A program made the position numbers and the translations under genes. The notes under the pieces were generated by a model, which searched no databases, was not told where the DNA came from, and saw only the letters and a list, made by a program, of their open reading frames with translations. 64,000 nucleotides of DNA from Glandiceps talaboti (lineage: Eukaryota > Hemichordata > Enteropneusta > Spengelidae): contig NC_135560.1 of NCBI RefSeq assembly GCF_964340395.1, positions 14,488,098 through 14,552,097 of the forward strand. The letters are read 5' to 3'. Of this stretch, positions 51,800 through 63,962 are shown piece by piece (position 1 is the first letter of the stretch; each line of letters opens with the position of its first letter).

Positions 51800-54000
51800 C
51801 AAAGAAAAATCATCGTGGAAAGTAATGGTAATTTTGAACGGTTTTGAGTCATATTTCGAACACAGCAGAACCAGTGACGTAGACACGCGTTGTCGTGACA
51901 TAGACGTGCGTTTTCGTGACGAAGAAGGACCAGAGTATATATTCCATATTTTTTGTTCAACTTGGCTCGTGCATGGTATAATAAAGTATATATATTCAAT
52001 TCAGTGCCAGTCAAACACCCAATGTCTATCTTCATTTTCAAATTTAGCTACAGAACTTAAGTATAAGTCTAACTGTCGACGATTTCACTGCCAGGACTGA
52101 GCTGAGGTTCACACGTTTGATAGAGTGTGGTAATGAAAAAGGAAGTGATCAAGATAAAGGGTCCGAATTAAAGATGATAGCAACGTTTAATCAGATAGAC
52201 CATCTAAGATATCATTTGTAAGTCGATTAGGATTCAGATTGAAATGAAACAATGAACGACGTTCACCATTGATTTGTTGTCTACGAGTTATAAACGTACT
52301 CATGAAAATCTACATACAAGGGTGACCGTATGCGTAATAAGTCCACAGATCTCCGTGTTACAACATACATGGACTTTGGATCACTGCGCTGCATATTTTC
52401 ACATTTTATGTGACAATAATGAACATAAATCTTCGCTTTGTAAACAGCTAGACACCGTGACGCTATTGTGTTCAAAAAAGAATAAGCGTAAGGCCAAATG
52501 TGTATAGATCATAACTTAAACAATATATATGAAACACTTATAAAGATACGTTCCTCAATTTTACATGTAAGGTTTGTGGTCACAACTAACTTATGAAACC
52601 TGTACGCTGATTCATAGTCAAGGCCATTCGTAAAATACCGAGTCACTTTATTGGAAGAATATCAATACTGCAGTACTGATCAATTCTACGATGCCAAGCC
52701 TCAGGGTATATGCGAGCAGTGAGCATGGTACATACTCTATTTGTACAGGACCTCTATAGAAATCACTCCTGTAAGTGATTTTAGTGACTGACCTTAGGGT
52801 GAAAAAACACACCAAAACAGTCTTGTAGGAAAGATTATTTTTGGGTTTCTAAAACAGTCTTTTAGGAAAGATGAATTTTAGGGTTTTTCTGTGATGTCGC
52901 TCTATACAGTAGTTCCGATACATTGCATACATATTCAATGTTGCATGTGAATATGCCTGCCAGTATTTTCCGATCATGGAGCTAGCCTGTGAATTCAACA
53001 TTAACCACACGTGACACACATCCCTGGGTGACAATCAGAAAGAGTTCACGTGAACACTTTTTTGCGTACATGTGGAATGTGATCAAGATTCGTTCTCAGT
53101 TTGATTTCTTAGTGGTGTTCAACGGTAAGCATTTTCCGTTGATGGGGTGGGGGAGGGGAAGGAAAGGAGTCATAGTTCGAAAATTTCGGCAAAGATAATG
53201 ATGAATCTTTCAAAGTTGATTATGAGAGAACTCAACTACTGTGTTTTAACGTCGTACTATATAGGATAGCCTGGCTACTCGAGTCAGTATTTGTTTTTGC
53301 AGAAGGCTGGATATTGGGGAAGTCAAAATACATATTCCAGGGTGAAATATAACGTTTAAATTGTCAAAAAAAAGACTCGAAATGTCCGGTTTTGTATTTT
53401 CCGAGTCTGTGTATTAACATTACAAGTATAGTGTCGGGAAAAAAATGCTTCTTCGAGAACATCTTTTGATCGGTTGTTCCTTATCATTGTATCGTGTTGT
53501 CGATGTCAAAATTTGTGTTCGTCGAATTTTGAAGATAATGGTGTTTTAAGATATACTTGAAACGGTTAAGCGTCAAAAATAATCATAATCAGAATTATTC
53601 GTATTTCAGAGACACCTTTTTCATTTAACAAAAACCCAATAGTTTTTTTTAAAGGACGGTATGTTTGAATAATATTATGTACTGTAGGTCCGTTATTATA
53701 GAGGGTAAGGCTACAAATCAAAACAAAAATGTCATTTTCTGGTCACACGTTTATGCAAAGTTGAGAGATTCCTTCGATTCGTTTTTACCATATTTTTCTC
53801 TTCTTCAGATAAAACAAATAAAAAACAAACAAACAAATAGACAAACAAATAAAATAAAGACAAACCATATTAAATCCTATTTTGAAAACAACATTAACTA
53901 TATGTACTCACCGTGTAAAACATCCAGTGACAGTTTTAAGCGGTTTGTGTGGCGTTGTATTATCTATCTCGGTTTATGAGTGCAATCGATTTTTTTTATA
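51800..54000. other. Intergenic stretch, no gene seen
   Basis: I read both strands and found only short chance frames. A small direct repeat at 52805-52885 (AAAACAGTCTTGTAGGAAAG and AAAACAGTCTTTTAGGAAAG, each followed by TTTTGGGTT or TTTAGGGTT) and an A-rich AAACAAACAAATA run at 53815-53850 are the only structures. Confidence 0.55.
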
Positions 54001-54007
54001 GCATATG

Positions 54008-54103
54008 ATTGGCCCATTTCTCTCCCAAACAACTCGCAACACTGCGCATGCTGAATTACTCTTGACTCAGTGATTGGTCAGTCATCCCGATGACGTACAC
54101 GTG
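54008..54103. promoter_or_regulatory. Promoter-like cluster (CCAAT, NRF1, AP-1, CRE and E-box type motifs)
   Basis: Within 100 bp lie ATTGG (54008-54012 and 54073-54077), the NRF1-like TGCGCATGC (54043-54051), the AP-1 site TGACTCA (54063-54069), the CRE-like TGACGTA (54091-54097) and the E-box CACGTG (54098-54103). This density of CG-containing motifs stands out from the AT-rich surroundings. No first exon was identified on either side, so the transcript it would drive is unknown. Confidence 0.35.
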
Positions 54104-54427
54104 ACTCTGGAACATATTAACATACCTGTCACATGCATGGTTATCATCATAGTGTGCTCGCGTTTTGGTTTGTTTTACAGAGCTATATTTTTCATCGTGT
54201 TTTCATTACTGTCCTGAGAATACAAATTATCATAACACTCGGTGATCTGAAGGTTTGATCACACATAGGCGAATTTAAGGACTGTGATGTTAACCTTGTC
54301 ACATATCCTAAAAACTATAGATCCATAGCTCCTAGGTGGGATGACTTTGTGTTTACACACTGGAAAATAAATAACGCTTTGGGAGACGGGACCCCTGTTT
54401 ACAGTGCCATAATACTGTTTCGGCTCA

Positions 54428-54591
54428 TTCATACATACGTGCATACATACATACATACATACATACATACATACATACATACATAAATACATACATACAT
54501 ACATACATACATACATACATACACACATACATACATACACACATACGTGCATACATACATACATACATACATACATACATACATACATACA

Positions 54592-54622
<31 letters not shown>

Positions 54623-54627
54623 GAAAG

Positions 54628-54704
<77 letters not shown>
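54428..54704. repeat. (CATA)n array followed by (TA)n tract
   Basis: (CATA)n with CACA and CGTG interruptions from 54428 to about 54620, a short TGAAAGCTTA break, then about 70 bp of pure TA up to the palindrome that starts at 54703. Confidence 0.95.
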
Positions 54705-54708
<4 letters not shown>

Positions 54709-54847
54709 TTGGTAGTACTGGAACTCTTTCTTGGGTGTAACTCGGAGTTTCACGCATATTGCGATCATCAGAGAGTGTCTGATGATCGCAATATGCGTGA
54801 AACTCCGAGTTACACCCAAGAAAGAGTTCCAGTACTACCAAAACTAT
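54703..54847. repeat. Perfect palindrome, 70-bp arms, 5-bp spacer
   Basis: Positions 54703-54772 and 54778-54847 are exact reverse complements; the spacer is GAGTG. The arm contains TTGGGTGTAACTCGGAGTTT. The palindrome is bounded by (TA)n on the left. On the right, 55 bp of unique sequence precede another (TA)n tract. Confidence 0.95.
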
Positions 54848-54902
54848 TACGCTCTGCCACTGCGGTATAGAGCACTGTCTTAGCAGATTGATACTCACCG
54901 AG

Positions 54903-55381
<479 letters not shown>

Positions 55382-55730
55382 TCAAATTATATATTTGACA
55401 ATTAGACGATTCGGAACAATTATAACGTTGGATATAAAGATATTTATTCCAGATAGACACACACTTATAAAGATATTTATTCCGAAGTTCTTCGTTTCTA
55501 ATTCTGTATCAGTAATGACTTGTGTGTAACTGTACCACCGGCATGTAGTAACCAGTTGACACAGATCCTCTGAGCTATTGATTAAATAACTGTTACTCGT
55601 GATACCAAAATCTCGCCCTTTTTTTTACCGTCGAACTAAATTATAAGATTAAATATTGACCGTCAAAAAATTAATACAAGACTGTCCTGGTTAACACTTG
55701 TAAACGTCACAATCACCCTAGAATCATAAA

Positions 55731-55756
55731 TATCGCGCGCGACCCCTATATAAACA
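55731..55756 (+). promoter_or_regulatory. TATA-box-like core promoter candidate
   Basis: CTATATAAAC (TATATAAA at 55747-55754) follows the GC-rich TATCGCGCGCGACCCC. It would fire towards the (GA)n tract at 55927. No exon could be identified downstream, so this is only a motif-based suggestion. Confidence 0.25.
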
Positions 55757-55926
55757 CGAAACACGTCTCACGTTTTCATTTATGGACCAAGAAGTCGCTG
55801 GAAATTGTGTATTTACCAAACATACATGTGAAAGAGTTTGAAAATATAAAAATAGCTGTCAGTCTCTGATAATATGGAACTCGAAAAAAGAGGGTCACAC
55901 GATATTGTGGTTGGTGATGAAGACGG

Positions 55927-56091
<165 letters not shown>

Positions 56092-56738
56092 CCCGTCATT
56101 GACACGCTCATTCGCATAAGTGTTTATCCAGGCAATCCCTTGAATACTCTGGTATCACAGGAATAAATAGTCAAGACAATGTTCAAAAAGTTTCGTAAAA
56201 TACATCTTCTATAGCTTAGTATTTTAGTTCAACTATAAATATGAATTTCAGACAGCTGAAGGACTCGTTGTCTCTCGTTTACGTTTAAGGTATCATTTTG
56301 GGATGATTAAAATGCCGTACTTGACAAAAAAATCACCAAAAATCCACAAATTTCAGAAAATTAAAGCGCTTTTCTAGATATTTCCGAAGTAACACCTGCG
56401 TAGTGTAAACGATAAGGATCAGAGTTGGCCGACAAACTGAATGAAAATATAGTAAATAAGAACTGAGAAACACATTACTGCAAATTGCTTTTTTTTATCG
56501 AAAAATAACTTAAAAGATACGTAAAGGTTATTGAACAATGATCATTGAACTTCGGTGCTTCGCGGTTTTGAAAGTTGAAAACTAAGCCTTATTTCTATTT
56601 TAACGTACACAACAAAGGCATTTACCTTGTTAGACAATTCTACCCTGACCTTTAGAACATGAACGGTGTCACTGGAGTTCTGATGACTTGGGAAAAATAT
56701 TACATCTAACAGAAGCATACACCTGGTGCGTTTGCAGC

Positions 56739-57188
56739 TATGTACGTCACAAGTATAAAGTTAGCCTCAGATTCAGAATCAGATTCACATTGGAGGACAA
56801 TATGAAGCTGGTCTCATATCGAGTCTCAGATTCAGTCTTATATAGTTTCATCAGCGGAAAATCACGATGACACCCAGTGAACGCCGCCAACAAGATATAA
56901 TACTACATGAAATGTCCCACTTCACACCCACCAGAATATATTACTTCGAAAGACTTCTATTGGTGACAAGCTTTTATATCTGATTTTCTGATAACTTTTC
57001 CCGTATATAAGTCCCCTTTTCAATCAAGCTGGTGTGAAGGGGGGGGGGGGGCATTTCCTTTAGCCTTCTTATTTCATGTTTGACTACTTGCCTGATGTCA
57101 TCAGGTGATTTTTTTTCCAATATGAGACTGAATCTGAGGCTAAATATGAGATTCTGATTCCGAGACTAACTTTATATACGTATGTACA
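56739..57188. repeat. Foldback element, about 450 bp
   Basis: The left block TATGTACGTCACAAGTATAA, AGTTAGCCTCAGATTCAG and GAGTCTCAGATTCAGTC is matched inversely by GACTGAATCTGAGGCTAAAT, CGAGACTAACTTTATA and ACGTATGTACATC. The arms contain short internal direct repeats of CAGATTCAG. The centre holds an 11-G run at 57040. Confidence 0.65.
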
Positions 57189-57727
57189 TCGTCATTGTTA
57201 AAACGCGAGTTTAGTTCAGTAATGCCCTCCATCCTGGTATTCATTCCTCCGTATGAAATCTTTCTTTCTTCCTTCTTAACGTGTAGCGTGATACACTCCA
57301 TACAAATGACCTGGTTGATTATAAGAAATCTGAAATCCCCATGATTGTATTGGACTTTCAGAAAGCCGTTAAAGTATCAAACAAAAGAAACAAAATCCGA
57401 GTTGCTTATTCTTTCATGGCATTATTAAGATTACATTTGACAACAGACTCCACTTTCTATTTACTATTACATATGTTTGACAAATAATTTTGAATTCCGA
57501 ACTTATGTCGCAATGAGTGTCCTTCTCCCTTTATAAGAGTAGATTGTAGAATAGAAAAAAAAGTTTTTCAATTGCGATCATCTACTGTGATGTCGCTACA
57601 GTATGATTGCAATGAACCCCACATATCCTTTATCTTCCATGATTTTACATTGACGAGAATTATACAGATATTGTAAACTGGGTATGACAACTGACTCAGA
57701 GAAAACAGTATATCCCGCGTTACACAC

Positions 57728-57813
57728 ATACACGCACGCACGCACGCACGCACATGCATGCATACATACATACATACATACATACATACATACATACATA
57801 CATACATACATAC
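57728..57813. repeat. (CATA)n array with CGCA lead
   Basis: CACGCACG repeats, then TGCATGCATACA, then pure CATA. It abuts the outer end of the inverted duplication arm at 57814. Confidence 0.9.
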
Positions 57814-58535
57814 CAATCTGATTAAAATCTAATGTTAGATAGGCTGGTTTTCCTGTATTTACCTTTATTCCATCGTTATTGCGTCTTTTACGTGAGTTTT
57901 TTTTCCTGGGCGAACGCACCTTCACAGTGCCACAAACAGGCGAGTACATGGTGTATATTATGTCATACATCTGTGAATATGAAATCTACATAAAACAGCT
58001 AAAATAACATATAAATGAAACTGAATACCCTGAAATCAAGGTGTTCCAGTACAGATATGTATAGTGAGAATTTCACAACATCATTGCTTCCAACATCAAT
58101 ACATCACAGTCATCTTCTTTATTCAAACATGTGACCTACTTCACATCCAACTATGAATAATGAGACTACAAATGTAACTTATAGAATTACCTTCACCCAT
58201 GTAAGAAGGTAAATGTCTCTATGGATTCTCTGATTTTAACAAAGATTTCAATACCCAGGCATTGCGCAATGCACATGAAATTGTGCCAATTTGACAACAT
58301 TTCTTCTCCTGTCACCAAGGTACCACAACCTTAGTAACAATACTGACAAGCATCATACTCATAATTTGTTACACATTTTACATATTTTCAAAAAACATTT
58401 TTCTGTTTTCTTTATATCTTACAGAAAGGCGTTCGCCCAGGAAAAAAAAAAACTCACGTAAAAGACGCAATAACGATGGAATAAAGGTAAATACAGGAAA
58501 ACCAGCCTATCTAACATCAGATTTTAATCAGATTG
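57814..58535. repeat. Recent inverted duplication: arms 57814-57917 and 58429-58535
   Basis: The arms of 104 and 107 bp differ by one substitution and by three extra A residues in an A run (8 A against 11 A). Each arm holds an exon-like segment coding RSPRKKNSRKRRNNDGIK followed by the donor-like GTAAATAC. Outside each arm is a (CATA)n array (57728-57813 and 58536-58760). The 511-bp centre is not inverted. Confidence 0.85.
57863..57949 (-). other. Exon-like basic ORF in the left arm (29 codons to a donor)
   Basis: Minus strand, ATG 57949: MYSPVCGTVKVRSPRKKNSR then KRRNNDGIK, followed directly by GTAAATAC. The plus-strand counterpart starts after an acceptor-like TTTATATCTTACAG (58411-58424) and keeps the same frame with one extra lysine. 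The run of Arg and Lys is of the nuclear-localisation type. No family was recognised. It could be an exon of a gene whose other parts lie outside or were lost. Confidence 0.3.
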
Positions 58536-58760
58536 ACATACATACATACATACATACATACATACATACATACATACATACATACATACAGACAGACAGA
58601 CAGACAGCCAGACACACACACACACACATACATACATACATACATACATACATGCATACATACATACATTCATACATACATAGTATACATAGTATACATA
58701 CATACATACATACATACATACATACATACATACATACATTCATTCTTACATACATACAAA
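58536..58760. repeat. (CATA)n/(GACA)n compound microsatellite
   Basis: CATA units, a short GACAGACAGACAGACAG block near 58590-58606, CA units, then CATA again with two TAGTATACA interruptions. It follows the right arm of the inverted duplication. Confidence 0.95.
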
Positions 58761-58799
58761 CATTCATGCATACACGAGCGCGCAAACAATGCAACTGTT

Positions 58800-60560
58800 A
58801 TTATACAAGGAAATCTTCACTATATACCATTGCTAGGATTCTGATTACAGTTCACCTTGTATATATGACATCGGTAATTTCCAGCCTGTCAGAAACATCA
58901 CTATAGACTAGTCTAACAATTTCACCCCTATGTCTAGGGGAGAAATTGGGACAAATGTAATTTGCTTGATCATGATTTTTTTTGGGCCTGAGCCAGGAGC
59001 TATTAAATTAAAATGATGATTCTAACACCAGCGATAATACGTAGATATAGACTATTGGAATGCTCTTCCAACTGTGGTTTTCAATCATTATTGTTCTTCA
59101 CCAAATGAAGAAATCAACAAATTGTGTCAATATCACGTTGCAAGTAAATGATTCACGATTGAAAATTAAGACATTTTGTGTACTCTTCGAATTCGCTAAT
59201 CAAAACCCGTGTTATTTTTTCCCATCTTATGTTTATCAATTTCCCATGTTCTCAGTAGAAAAAGAAAATCGACAGCAGGTGGTCAAATCTATAAGCTGAT
59301 AGCATTAAAAGTACTTTTATATTAGCAACGTTACGGTAGGGATTGTCAAGTCGTATTTTATTTTATTTTTTTGCCGGAAGTGGTCCCAGATAACGATTTG
59401 CCAGCACAATCGATTTGACATTGCTAACACTCCCCTCCAGCTGACAGCACGTAAAGATTGAGCATTAGCAATAAACCGATTTTTTTTTACTCAAGAGTAC
59501 GATTTGAATTTCAACGAAGTTCGACCTTTTCTCGACTGGCGCCTTTCACGGTGTTTATTCACTGGTTCCCTTGGTTACACAGAATGAAATAGATCAGACA
59601 CGGGAAAATCTAGGATTTGTGTACCTTTTATGTGAGTTAGTATGACTATCATAGACGCGTACTTCTAAACCAGTAATATTTAGATGTACATTTGAAACAA
59701 AAGAAATTCAAGGGACAAGATTTTAAAACTGCAACTTGAACGTTTTTTGAAACTGTGTTTGTTTGTTTGTTCGATATAAGGACTTAAAGTTGGTCAATGT
59801 TATCCGTAGGTGACGTAGTGACAGGTTTAGAGCTTGCATTGCACGAAAACTTGGGTTGCCGAGTCTGTCGCCAATCCTGGAGTTAGGGTAATACCTTTTT
59901 ATATCTAGAAAGTACCGACTGTAAACACTTCAATACGGACTAAAACTGACATCAAAGGTGCCGAAAAAGTGGAGAATGACAATGCGCAGACGGATGATCC
60001 TCTGGCTAGAAAAACATCTTGAGAATTACTATCCTTTGCTTGCAGCTATGCACTATATATGTTTCGTATAATGATGGAAATGAAAAGGGTTTTTACATGT
60101 ATATTCAAAACATTGCTTTTCACATCGAATTCATGCATGATGGGCAACTGTAAAAAATTTGTTTTGTTGCGTCTGTCAATCATTTCAATATTGACCACAT
60201 AACGTTTTGCATAGAGTTGCGATTTCGGGAAGGTTGATAGAATACGTCATGGTTTTCACCTGTAATGGTGGGCGTCTTTACAAGCAAAATTGCAAGAACA
60301 CGTAACAAACATTCATGTAACTAAAGGGTACTCCATCAACGCCGAGTACTTCTCCTAATAAGCCAGAACTAAACCTTCACCAAATTTGGCCCAAGCCCCA
60401 AGACAAATTTTCCCCATAGTTTCGTCGACACCACTCTATATCTGTACGTCATTCTCCAATGATTAAGATCATTAAAAAAGGTTCCTATCCTGATCTAAGA
60501 AGCATTTTTCCTCCAAAGTTTTATCTATATTTTTTGAACACATATCCTGCTAAATACATG
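58800..60560. other. Intergenic stretch, no gene seen
   Basis: Only short chance frames. One ETS-type motif, GCCGGAAGTG at 59373-59382, stands near a GTTACGG motif and could mark a TATA-less promoter, but no exon follows that I can support. Near 60380-60425 a CCAAATTTGGCCCAAG block precedes the GACA array and is probably the body of a dispersed repeat. Confidence 0.5.
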
Positions 60561-60563
60561 ACT

Positions 60564-60672
<109 letters not shown>

Positions 60673-60786
60673 ACATGCAAGCAAGCTGACTTGCCATTTC
60701 CACAGCCTGAGGTATAAAGTTATTGACAGTTGTAAAGTGGTAGGCTTACATTTTATTTCACTGAGAGCTCAATTCAGCACCACGAT

Positions 60787-60960
60787 CAATTTCTCAGACG
60801 TCGGAATAAATTCGGTATAAGCCAAAATATTGTAGTTGATTTTTGTCGTTCAACTATTGAAAGCATTTTCAACAATCTCATATCTGGGGAGTTCAGTAAT
60901 TTTTTCTCCAGACGAGAAGTCGTCTGCATCGGCATCACCGCGCCCTACATTCACTGTACT
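60787..60960 (+). pseudogene. Decayed non-LTR retrotransposon reverse-transcriptase fragment
   Basis: A plus-strand frame reads FLRRRNKFGISQNIVVDF, then CRSTIESIFNNLISGEF. The pattern L-R-R-x-x-x-F-G-[IL]-S-x-x-I-x-x-x-F-[YC]-R-x-[ST]-I-E-S-I is the conserved end of the RT region in CR1/jockey-type LINEs, where FYRS-IESIL is typical. The frame is short and breaks down afterwards, so it is a relic. Confidence 0.5.
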
Positions 60961-61927
60961 TACTTCAATATTTCGCTAGAGGACTGTCCGTAAGGCGACA
61001 TGAATCACAGGGGATTCTAGTCATTCCGCTCATGCCTGATCTTTTTAATCACTTACGATCTGATCTGCGTTATCGCGGTATACATTCATCTTTCGAACGG
61101 TTTAGGAAAAACGCCCATCCTTCTAATGTGAGTTTTTAGTGAATAGTCAAATTTCAACGTTTCATACATATGACAGTGACGTTTATACATACACTTTCTG
61201 TGTAAAAGTGGAAGTATTTTCACTTGAGTAAAAAGCTAATAAACTCAGCTTGTGTCACCTTAAGGTGAAGACAAACTGGATGATATGTATTAAGAATAAA
61301 ATTGATTTAATCAAGCTATTAAATATTCAAGTATTTCACGGCTTTAAATGTTGTGTACCCCTTATGGCAAATTCTAGCGTGAATATGTGATGCTGTCAAT
61401 TCCGGCCATAACTTTTGCTCGTTCCTTTAATTTTCTACCATCCTCCCTACAGATTATCAAGATGATCATTCTTTAGTAGGAAGTGTTATGTATAATTGTA
61501 AACTGTATGTTCTTTTTCTTGAGACTGCACACATTTTGTACACATGTTACATAGTAAAGCATCAGAAATGTATTTCATGTGAAATATATATGACATGACC
61601 GTTTTGATATTTTCATTTAGTTTTGTATAGCCACGATACTTTCCCAAACTGTTACGGTAAGAGCTTAACAGTAACTTTTCGCCAGAAAACAATAGGAAAT
61701 TGACAAAGCCTTGCCGCAATTTCCTGCTCCCTCTAGGCCACGGCGTCAGCGCCAAAGAGTTTATCTTCACGGTACGTTTAGTCTGCTCCAGAAGGTCTGT
61801 GTCATCTGGGAAAAAACACTGAATGCTAGAAATGCACTAGGATATTAGTTCAGTGTTTACAGGGGGGGGGGGAGGACCACATTTTACAATCCGTAGTTTT
61901 GTGACCAAATTAAAGATTCAATTCAGT

Positions 61928-62075
61928 TCCCTGATATCACTGTCATCATCATCATCATCATCACGTTCACCTTCAGTATTGTCATTATCAGTGTCACTCT
62001 AATCTGACTCACTGGCACTACTTGAGTCAATACATGTTACACTGTCCGTGTTCTCTATGATATTCAAAACTAAAT

Positions 62076-62125
<50 letters not shown>

Positions 62126-62382
62126 CTGCTACCATAACCATCATATTTTAACAACAACATTCACGTACAGGGTGAGTGATAAGGTGAGATTGGTACACTC
62201 AACAAAATGCATCGTTTTATTAAACTATTTTCTTACAATATATGTATTTCAATTTTTGCATGTAAAGTACTCGTAGAAATAAATGTTGAGTGCTCATCTC
62301 ACTTTTGCATCTCAAAACACACAAAACAAATTGACAATACTGAAGGTGAACGTGATGATGATGACAGTGATATCAGGGAACT
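61928..62382. repeat. Inverted pair of a (CAT)n-containing segment
   Basis: TCCCTGATATCACTGTCATC plus ATCACGTTCACCTTCAGTAT at 61929-61981 are matched inversely by ATACTGAAGGTGAACGTGAT and GATGACAGTGATATCAGGGA at 62338-62380. The two differ in the number of CAT units (six against three). A longer (CAT)n run is at 62077-62124. One arm lies in the retroelement-like tail frame at 62207-62443. Confidence 0.75.
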
Positions 62383-62443
62383 TTTACAAGTGACCAGATC
62401 AGGCAGAGTATGCACAACATTGAAAGCACGTTTTAGATACTAA
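62207..62443 (+). pseudogene. Open frame ending in a retroelement-like tail
   Basis: The frame ends ERDDDDSDIRELLQVTRSGR then VCTTLKARFRY and a stop. An acidic stretch followed by V-T-R-S-G-R-V and basic residues at the very C terminus resembles the ends of integrase/Pol polyproteins of LTR retrotransposons (TRSGR motif). Nothing upstream extends the similarity. I read it as a relic; it could also be a tail of an unknown gene. Confidence 0.3.
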
Positions 62444-62499
62444 CTAGATTGTGTATGGTTATAAGAGAAAGGTAAGTAGCCAATCTTTTACTGTTTGTC

Positions 62500-63860
62500 A
62501 ATTATATGTAGAAATATTGCTTTCTAATACATAGTCAAAATCATTTAATTTGTATGTATACATACAATGGGAATATTGATTAACGTTCAGTATATGCAAT
62601 TGTCATGGGGAGGGTCATGTTTTACAAAATGGGACAAAGGGGAAGGTCTGTAGAGTAGTTGATAATAGAGAATGAAGCAATGATAAGCTGAAGATCAATA
62701 ATGTCCCTAAAGTGACCATATGGATGACAAATTATTTATTTATTTATTTGAAAAACTTACAAGCACTAATCTCATTACTGGCCCAAAATTACACAATGTG
62801 GAAACATACACACATATAAAAATGATAAAATAAAATATAGGACATTAAAAAAACCCACAATAAAACTATGAAAAAATGGAACGAATATTAAATGTAAATG
62901 ACTCAAGAATGACCCATTAAAAAGTACTGAATAAAAGTACTGTTAAAAGTTTTCATACCCCTGCGGAGTGATGAATAATTATTGTACATGTAAAACGTTT
63001 GTATGAGTCGAATATGTAAAAACAATGAAAATGGAAGTAATTATTGCTTTCAACTGTATGATGAAAATAATGGGTTTATTTGTATGTATCGAAAGCTATC
63101 ATATTCACGTTTACCTCCAGGCTTTGTCTTCGTTATTTTCTCCTGACATTTGAAAAGACATGCTTGAAAAGTTACACCGAGTAACAAAACATTTAGCGAA
63201 GCTTCTTTGAAAACCACACAAGGAGCTGTAATCCATGTACCTGAACGACGGATGGAAGGAATGGAAAGGCTTACCATTACTAATAGAATATTGATTCCAG
63301 ACACAACATTATAGTAGTCATGGCAACGTCAGAAATGATCACACAGAGGACCTAGTCACTCTGGCATGCGGGGCGCGAATCGGCGCTGAAAATATACACT
63401 CAGGCGAACTTTGAAAAAATAATATGAACGAAAACGTTGAAAGAGATATACTGCAGGGCAATTAACGTTTAAGTTAAAGACAGAGAAGATATTATGCGCG
63501 AGTATGCACTGCCTAAAACTTCTTGGATAGATGTAGGAATACGTAACACGGTTTCTCGCGACTGCTGCCAGTCACTTGTTTCAGCCATTTTAACGCAGTC
63601 CATAGTCGGTCAAACAGAGAACGATTTATGAAAGCCAATATTGTCAAGTTTGTTCACCATTTTGCTGAAAGTATCCAACTCGACCTTGATCGTCCGAAAT
63701 TCTAGCAGTCGGCCAATTGCAATTGTAAACTGAGTTGATACCTCTCTCATAGTAACAGTGATCGCAACCAACTTTAATTTCAGTAGTTTTACAATTGCTA
63801 GCATGTGTATATTCTGTGTTTACCTTCTGTAATGAAATATTTAATTTATGCTTTTCCCTC
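62500..63860. other. Intergenic stretch with weak first-exon-like signals on the minus strand
   Basis: Two minus-strand starts deserve a note. At 63603-63469 a 44-codon frame starts MDCVKMAETSDWQQSR in a YY1-like AAAATGGC context. At 63304 a frame starts MSGINILLVM and runs straight into GTAAGC. Between them is a small CG-bearing patch (GGGGCGCGAATCGGCGCTG near 63370). None can be tied to further exons within the window. Confidence 0.25.
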
Positions 63861-63861
63861 T

Positions 63862-63868
63862 CTCTCCC

Positions 63869-63960
<92 letters not shown>

Positions 63961-63962
63961 CG
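63862..63962. repeat. (TCTG)n microsatellite
   Basis: About 24 TCTG units preceded by CTCTCTCTCC, the complementary motif of the GACA array at 60566. Confidence 0.95.

Noticed and set aside
63469-63603. Minus-strand 44-codon frame starting MDCVKMAETSDW as a first exon
   Set aside because: It ends in a stop with no donor that I would trust, and no following exon is visible. Kept only as a note in the flanking-region entry.
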